A DNA stretch of 9,955 bases, from contig JBEPXC010000131.1 of the NCBI GenBank assembly GCA_041642035.1, positions 1 through 9,955 of the forward strand, read 5' to 3'. How positions within the stretch are numbered: position 1 is the first letter of the stretch; every line of letters begins with the position of its first letter. Below are positions 7,612-9,955 of the stretch, one piece after another. The DNA is from SKVR01 sp041642035. Lineage in GTDB: Bacteria > Bacteroidota > Bacteroidia > Bacteroidales > UBA7960. The notes beneath the pieces are model-generated. The model worked only from the letters and a program-made list of their open reading frames with translations. It did not search any database and was not told the origin of the DNA. The position numbers were made by a program, and so were the translations under genes.

Positions 7612-9747
7612 ATGAAAAAAATTATTTCACTAGTCGTTTTCAGTTTATTTGCTGTGCTCTCGCTGCATGCACAGTTAGACAGGAGTGTACGCCCCAAGCC
7701 AGGTCCTGCACCAGAGATTCAGTTGGGCGAATTTGAAAGCTTTTCCCTGGACAACGGGCTTCAGGTAATTGTGGTAGAAAACCGCAAGGTTCCGGTAGTA
7801 TCTTTCCAGCTCACACTGGATATCGATCCTATTCTGGAAGGCGACGCCAAAGGTTATGTAGATTTTGCCGGCCAGCTGATGCGAGAAGGAACGACCACCC
7901 GCAGCAAGGCTGAGATAGATGAAGCCGTTGACTTTTTAGGAGCAACTTTGTCTACTTATGATACGGGCATATATGCCTCTTCTCTGAAAAGACATCAAAA
8001 TGTATTGCTGGACTTGATGGCTGATGTATTGTTGAATCCCACTTTTCCTGAAGAAGAGTTGGAAAAACGCATTACCCAAACCCGCACCGGATTGCAAACA
8101 ATAAAAACAGACGGTAATTCCATAGCAAGAAATGTTGCTACCACCCAGGTTTATGGCAATGATCATCCCTATGGTGAAGTAGTAACAGAACAAACTCTTG
8201 ATAACATCAATGTAGATTTATTGCGTCAGTATTATCAAACCTACTGGAAACCCAATACCGCCTATATGGTAATTGTAGGAGACATTGATGTTTCTGAGGC
8301 AAAAAGCCTGATGAATGAATATTTTGCTCCCTGGCAAAAAGGTGATGTACCCAACCACACCTATCCCACACCAACCCCACCCCAGGGAAGAAAAGTAGCC
8401 TTTGCCGATAGAGCGGGTGCAGTACAGTCGGTTGTTCAGGTCGCTTACCCGGTAGTGTTGCCTGTAGGCCATGAAGATATCGTAAAGGTAAATGTGATGA
8501 ACAGCATATTGGGCGGAGGCGTTTTTTCAGGCCGTTTGATGCAGAACCTGCGCGAAGACAAAGGATATACCTATGGTGCTCGTTCAAACATCACCAACGA
8601 CAGGGTAGTAGGTCGATTTATAGCATCCACCGAGGTGCGCAATGATGTTACCGACAGCACAGTAGTGATCATACTGGATGAAATGCAGACTTTAAGGGAT
8701 GAACCCGTTGATGAAGAAACCCTGCAACTGGTAAAGAATTTTGCTACAGGCCAATTTGCTCGTTCACTGGAAAGTCCACGTACCATTGCAAATTTTGCTC
8801 TCAACATCAAACGTTATGATCTGCCTGAAGACTATTATGCCACTTATCTGGAAAGACTCAATGCAGTCACCATTGAAGATGTTCAGCAAATGGCACAGAA
8901 ATACCTAAAACCCGACAATGCCATCATTGTGGTAGCCGGTAATATTGAGGAAGTACCCGAAACACTCAAAACCTTCAGCGCCGAGGGCGAGGTTGAACTA
9001 TTTGATGCCTTTGGAAGACCGGCAACAGCTCCTGAGCTTACAGAAGCCCCGGCAGGAGTAACCATAGAAACTGTAATAGATAAGTACATCAATGCCATTG
9101 GAGGGAAAGAAGGCCTGGCGTTAATCAAGGATATGACTCAGGTTATTGAAATACCCATGATGGGTCAGATAGCCGTGGTGAAACAATTCCAACAGGCTCC
9201 CGACAAATTAAGGATAGAAACCGTTTTTGGAGGCATGACAGTTCAGACTCAGGTCTTCGACGGCCAGAAAGCATCCATGTCGGGGATGATGGGAAAACAG
9301 GAATTTACAGAAGGAGCCGAATTTGAGGCCATGAAAATGCAGGCCCTCATGGATATTGATATGAACTACGCTGATTATGGTATTGAAAAATCATTAGAGG
9401 GTGTTGCCAATGTTGATGGCCAAAAGGCTTGCAAAGTAATGGTGGTATCTCCTTCAGGACAAAAGTCATATGAATATTATGAGGTAGATAGTGGTTTAAA
9501 AATTAAAACCGAATCAGAAACGGGAGTGGCTACAATTGAAGAATATCAATCTATAGTGCTGGAACAGGAAGGAGAAAAACCCGGTTTCTTTGCCCGTTTA
9601 TTTGGCAAAGAAACTCCAGTAGAAACATTTGAGTTGAAATTCCCCGCCAAAATAACCCAGCAAGCCGCCGGACAACTCATCGAAATGACTGTAACCGATA
9701 TTGATATAAATACAGGCATAGAGGATACCCAGTTTCAAACAAACTAA
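7612..9747 (+). CDS. Non-catalytic M16 peptidase-like subunit with LolA-like C-terminal extension
   Basis: A 711-residue exported protein. MKKIISLVVF through HAQ is a clear signal peptide, with probable cleavage after Ala20. Residues 38-235 form an M16 N-terminal domain in which the zinc motif is lost: the HxxEH position reads DFAGQ (84-88), and no glutamate stands at the third-ligand position near 159-164. Residues 265-465 are the M16 C-terminal half. It keeps GRLMQNLREDKGYTYGA (307-323), the arginine/tyrosine region that contacts substrate in M16 enzymes. This subunit therefore probably helps bind peptides for the catalytic protein encoded just upstream. After a Pro/Ala-rich linker (about 470-482) comes an extension of about 230 residues. 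It starts VIDKYINAIGGKEGL, has repeating beta-strands and ends TVTDIDINTGI, and resembles a LolA/LolB-type lipoprotein-carrier or related curved-sheet fold. A hydrophobic/basic insert, KPGFFARLFGKE (656-667), sits inside it. Family membership is sure; the extension's identity is tentative. Confidence 0.9.
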   Translation: MKKIISLVVFSLFAVLSLHAQLDRSVRPKPGPAPEIQLGEFESFSLDNGLQVIVVENRKVPVVSFQLTLDIDPILEGDAKGYVDFAGQLMREGTTTRSKAEIDEAVDFLGATLSTYDTGIYASSLKRHQNVLLDLMADVLLNPTFPEEELEKRITQTRTGLQTIKTDGNSIARNVATTQVYGNDHPYGEVVTEQTLDNINVDLLRQYYQTYWKPNTAYMVIVGDIDVSEAKSLMNEYFAPWQKGDVPNHTYPTPTPPQGRKVAFADRAGAVQSVVQVAYPVVLPVGHEDIVKVNVMNSILGGGVFSGRLMQNLREDKGYTYGARSNITNDRVVGRFIASTEVRNDVTDSTVVIILDEMQTLRDEPVDEETLQLVKNFATGQFARSLESPRTIANFALNIKRYDLPEDYYATYLERLNAVTIEDVQQMAQKYLKPDNAIIVVAGNIEEVPETLKTFSAEGEVELFDAFGRPATAPELTEAPAGVTIETVIDKYINAIGGKEGLALIKDMTQVIEIPMMGQIAVVKQFQQAPDKLRIETVFGGMTVQTQVFDGQKASMSGMMGKQEFTEGAEFEAMKMQALMDIDMNYADYGIEKSLEGVANVDGQKACKVMVVSPSGQKSYEYYEVDSGLKIKTESETGVATIEEYQSIVLEQEGEKPGFFARLFGKETPVETFELKFPAKITQQAAGQLIEMTVTDIDINTGIEDTQFQTN

Positions 9748-9928
9748 CCACTTGTTTTCTGTGTTTTATCAAAAAAGCTTCCTTTACCGGAAGCTTTTTT
9801 TGTTTCTTTAAGGTATCAAATTCTCGTAAACGCCTTTGCATACTGGCATACAGGAAGTTGCAACCTTTTTTTAAGATTACTCGTATAAGGTAACAAAACA
9901 ACCATTTGATCACCAAACCCTTACACGA
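9748..9928. other. Intergenic region after the M16 pair
   Basis: The stretch contains the terminator at 9771-9801 and then about 127 AT-rich bases before a possible new start codon at 9929. I see no convincing TTTG/TAnnTTTG promoter pair and no RNA gene. A minus-strand frame through here has no recognisable protein features and crosses the terminator hairpin, so it is not called. Confidence 0.5.
9771..9801 (+). terminator. Strong intrinsic terminator after the M16 pair
   Basis: GCTTCC (9777-9782) pairs with GGAAGC (9789-9794) around a 6-base loop. Flanking A's (9771-9776) pair with the first T's of the tract at 9795-9801. The hairpin lies 24 bases after the stop of the second M16 gene and should end the transcript. 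The A-run on the left also gives it activity on the minus strand. Confidence 0.85.
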
Positions 9929-9955
9929 ATGAAATGTTTGATTAAATATCTGGGG
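9929..9955 (+). CDS. Possible start of the next gene (3' truncated by window edge)
   Basis: An ATG at 9929 opens a frame of nine codons, MKCLIKYLG, to the window edge. The position after a terminator and the Met-Lys start are what a new gene would show, but nine residues identify nothing. No good promoter was seen upstream. Confidence 0.25.

Noticed and set aside
8207..8587. Minus-strand open frame of 126 codons inside the second M16 gene
   Set aside because: It is antisense to a clearly conserved M16 region and has no recognisable motif or signal.
9677..9916. Minus-strand open frame of 79 codons at the right end
   Set aside because: It crosses the strong terminator hairpin and the end of the M16 gene and has no conserved features.

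Overview
The window looks like a chromosomal segment of a Bacteroidota bacterium. Four things point that way: Bacteroidota-type promoter motifs (a TATCTTTG box before polA and TTTG-N20-TAATATTG before the nitroreductase), A-rich leaders without Shine-Dalgarno sequences, a DUF4382 lipoprotein, and the remains of a type IX secretion (T9SS) C-terminal sorting domain. Base composition is moderate to AT-rich. The exact genus cannot be told from the sequence.

Layout. (1) Positions 1-494 hold the 3' part of a secreted-looking protein with a histidine cluster and a canonical EF-hand calcium loop. (2) A bidirectional intrinsic terminator at 584-617 separates it from a convergent DUF4382 lipoprotein gene (667-1557, minus). 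(3) About 400 bases without a recognisable gene (1558-1961) follow. (4) A decayed minus-strand gene remnant (1962-2340) carries a cadherin/PKD-like strand block and a T9SS sorting domain, broken by a stop codon and a frameshift. (5) A nitroreductase (2343-2885, minus) and DNA polymerase I (3115-5919, plus) are transcribed divergently from a 229-base intergenic region. (6) Two M16-family peptidase genes (6106-7437 and 7612-9747, plus) lie in tandem and are closed by a strong terminator at 9771-9801. A possible new gene start appears in the last 27 bases.

How the genes work together. The clearest partnership is the M16 pair. The first protein keeps the HxxEH zinc site and the second has lost every zinc ligand, while keeping the arginine/tyrosine motif of its C-terminal M16 domain. 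This is the arrangement of a catalytic plus non-catalytic heterodimer, probably in the periplasm. The second subunit also carries a roughly 230-residue C-terminal extension that resembles a lipoprotein-carrier (LolA-like) fold. PolA is a housekeeping enzyme with all three activities apparently intact. The remaining genes are independent envelope or redox functions.

I saw no tRNA, rRNA, CRISPR array, intact insertion sequence or defence system. Nothing here amounts to a clearly new multi-gene system. The most unusual items are the dead-M16/LolA-like fusion, the T9SS pseudogene and the EF-hand secreted protein.
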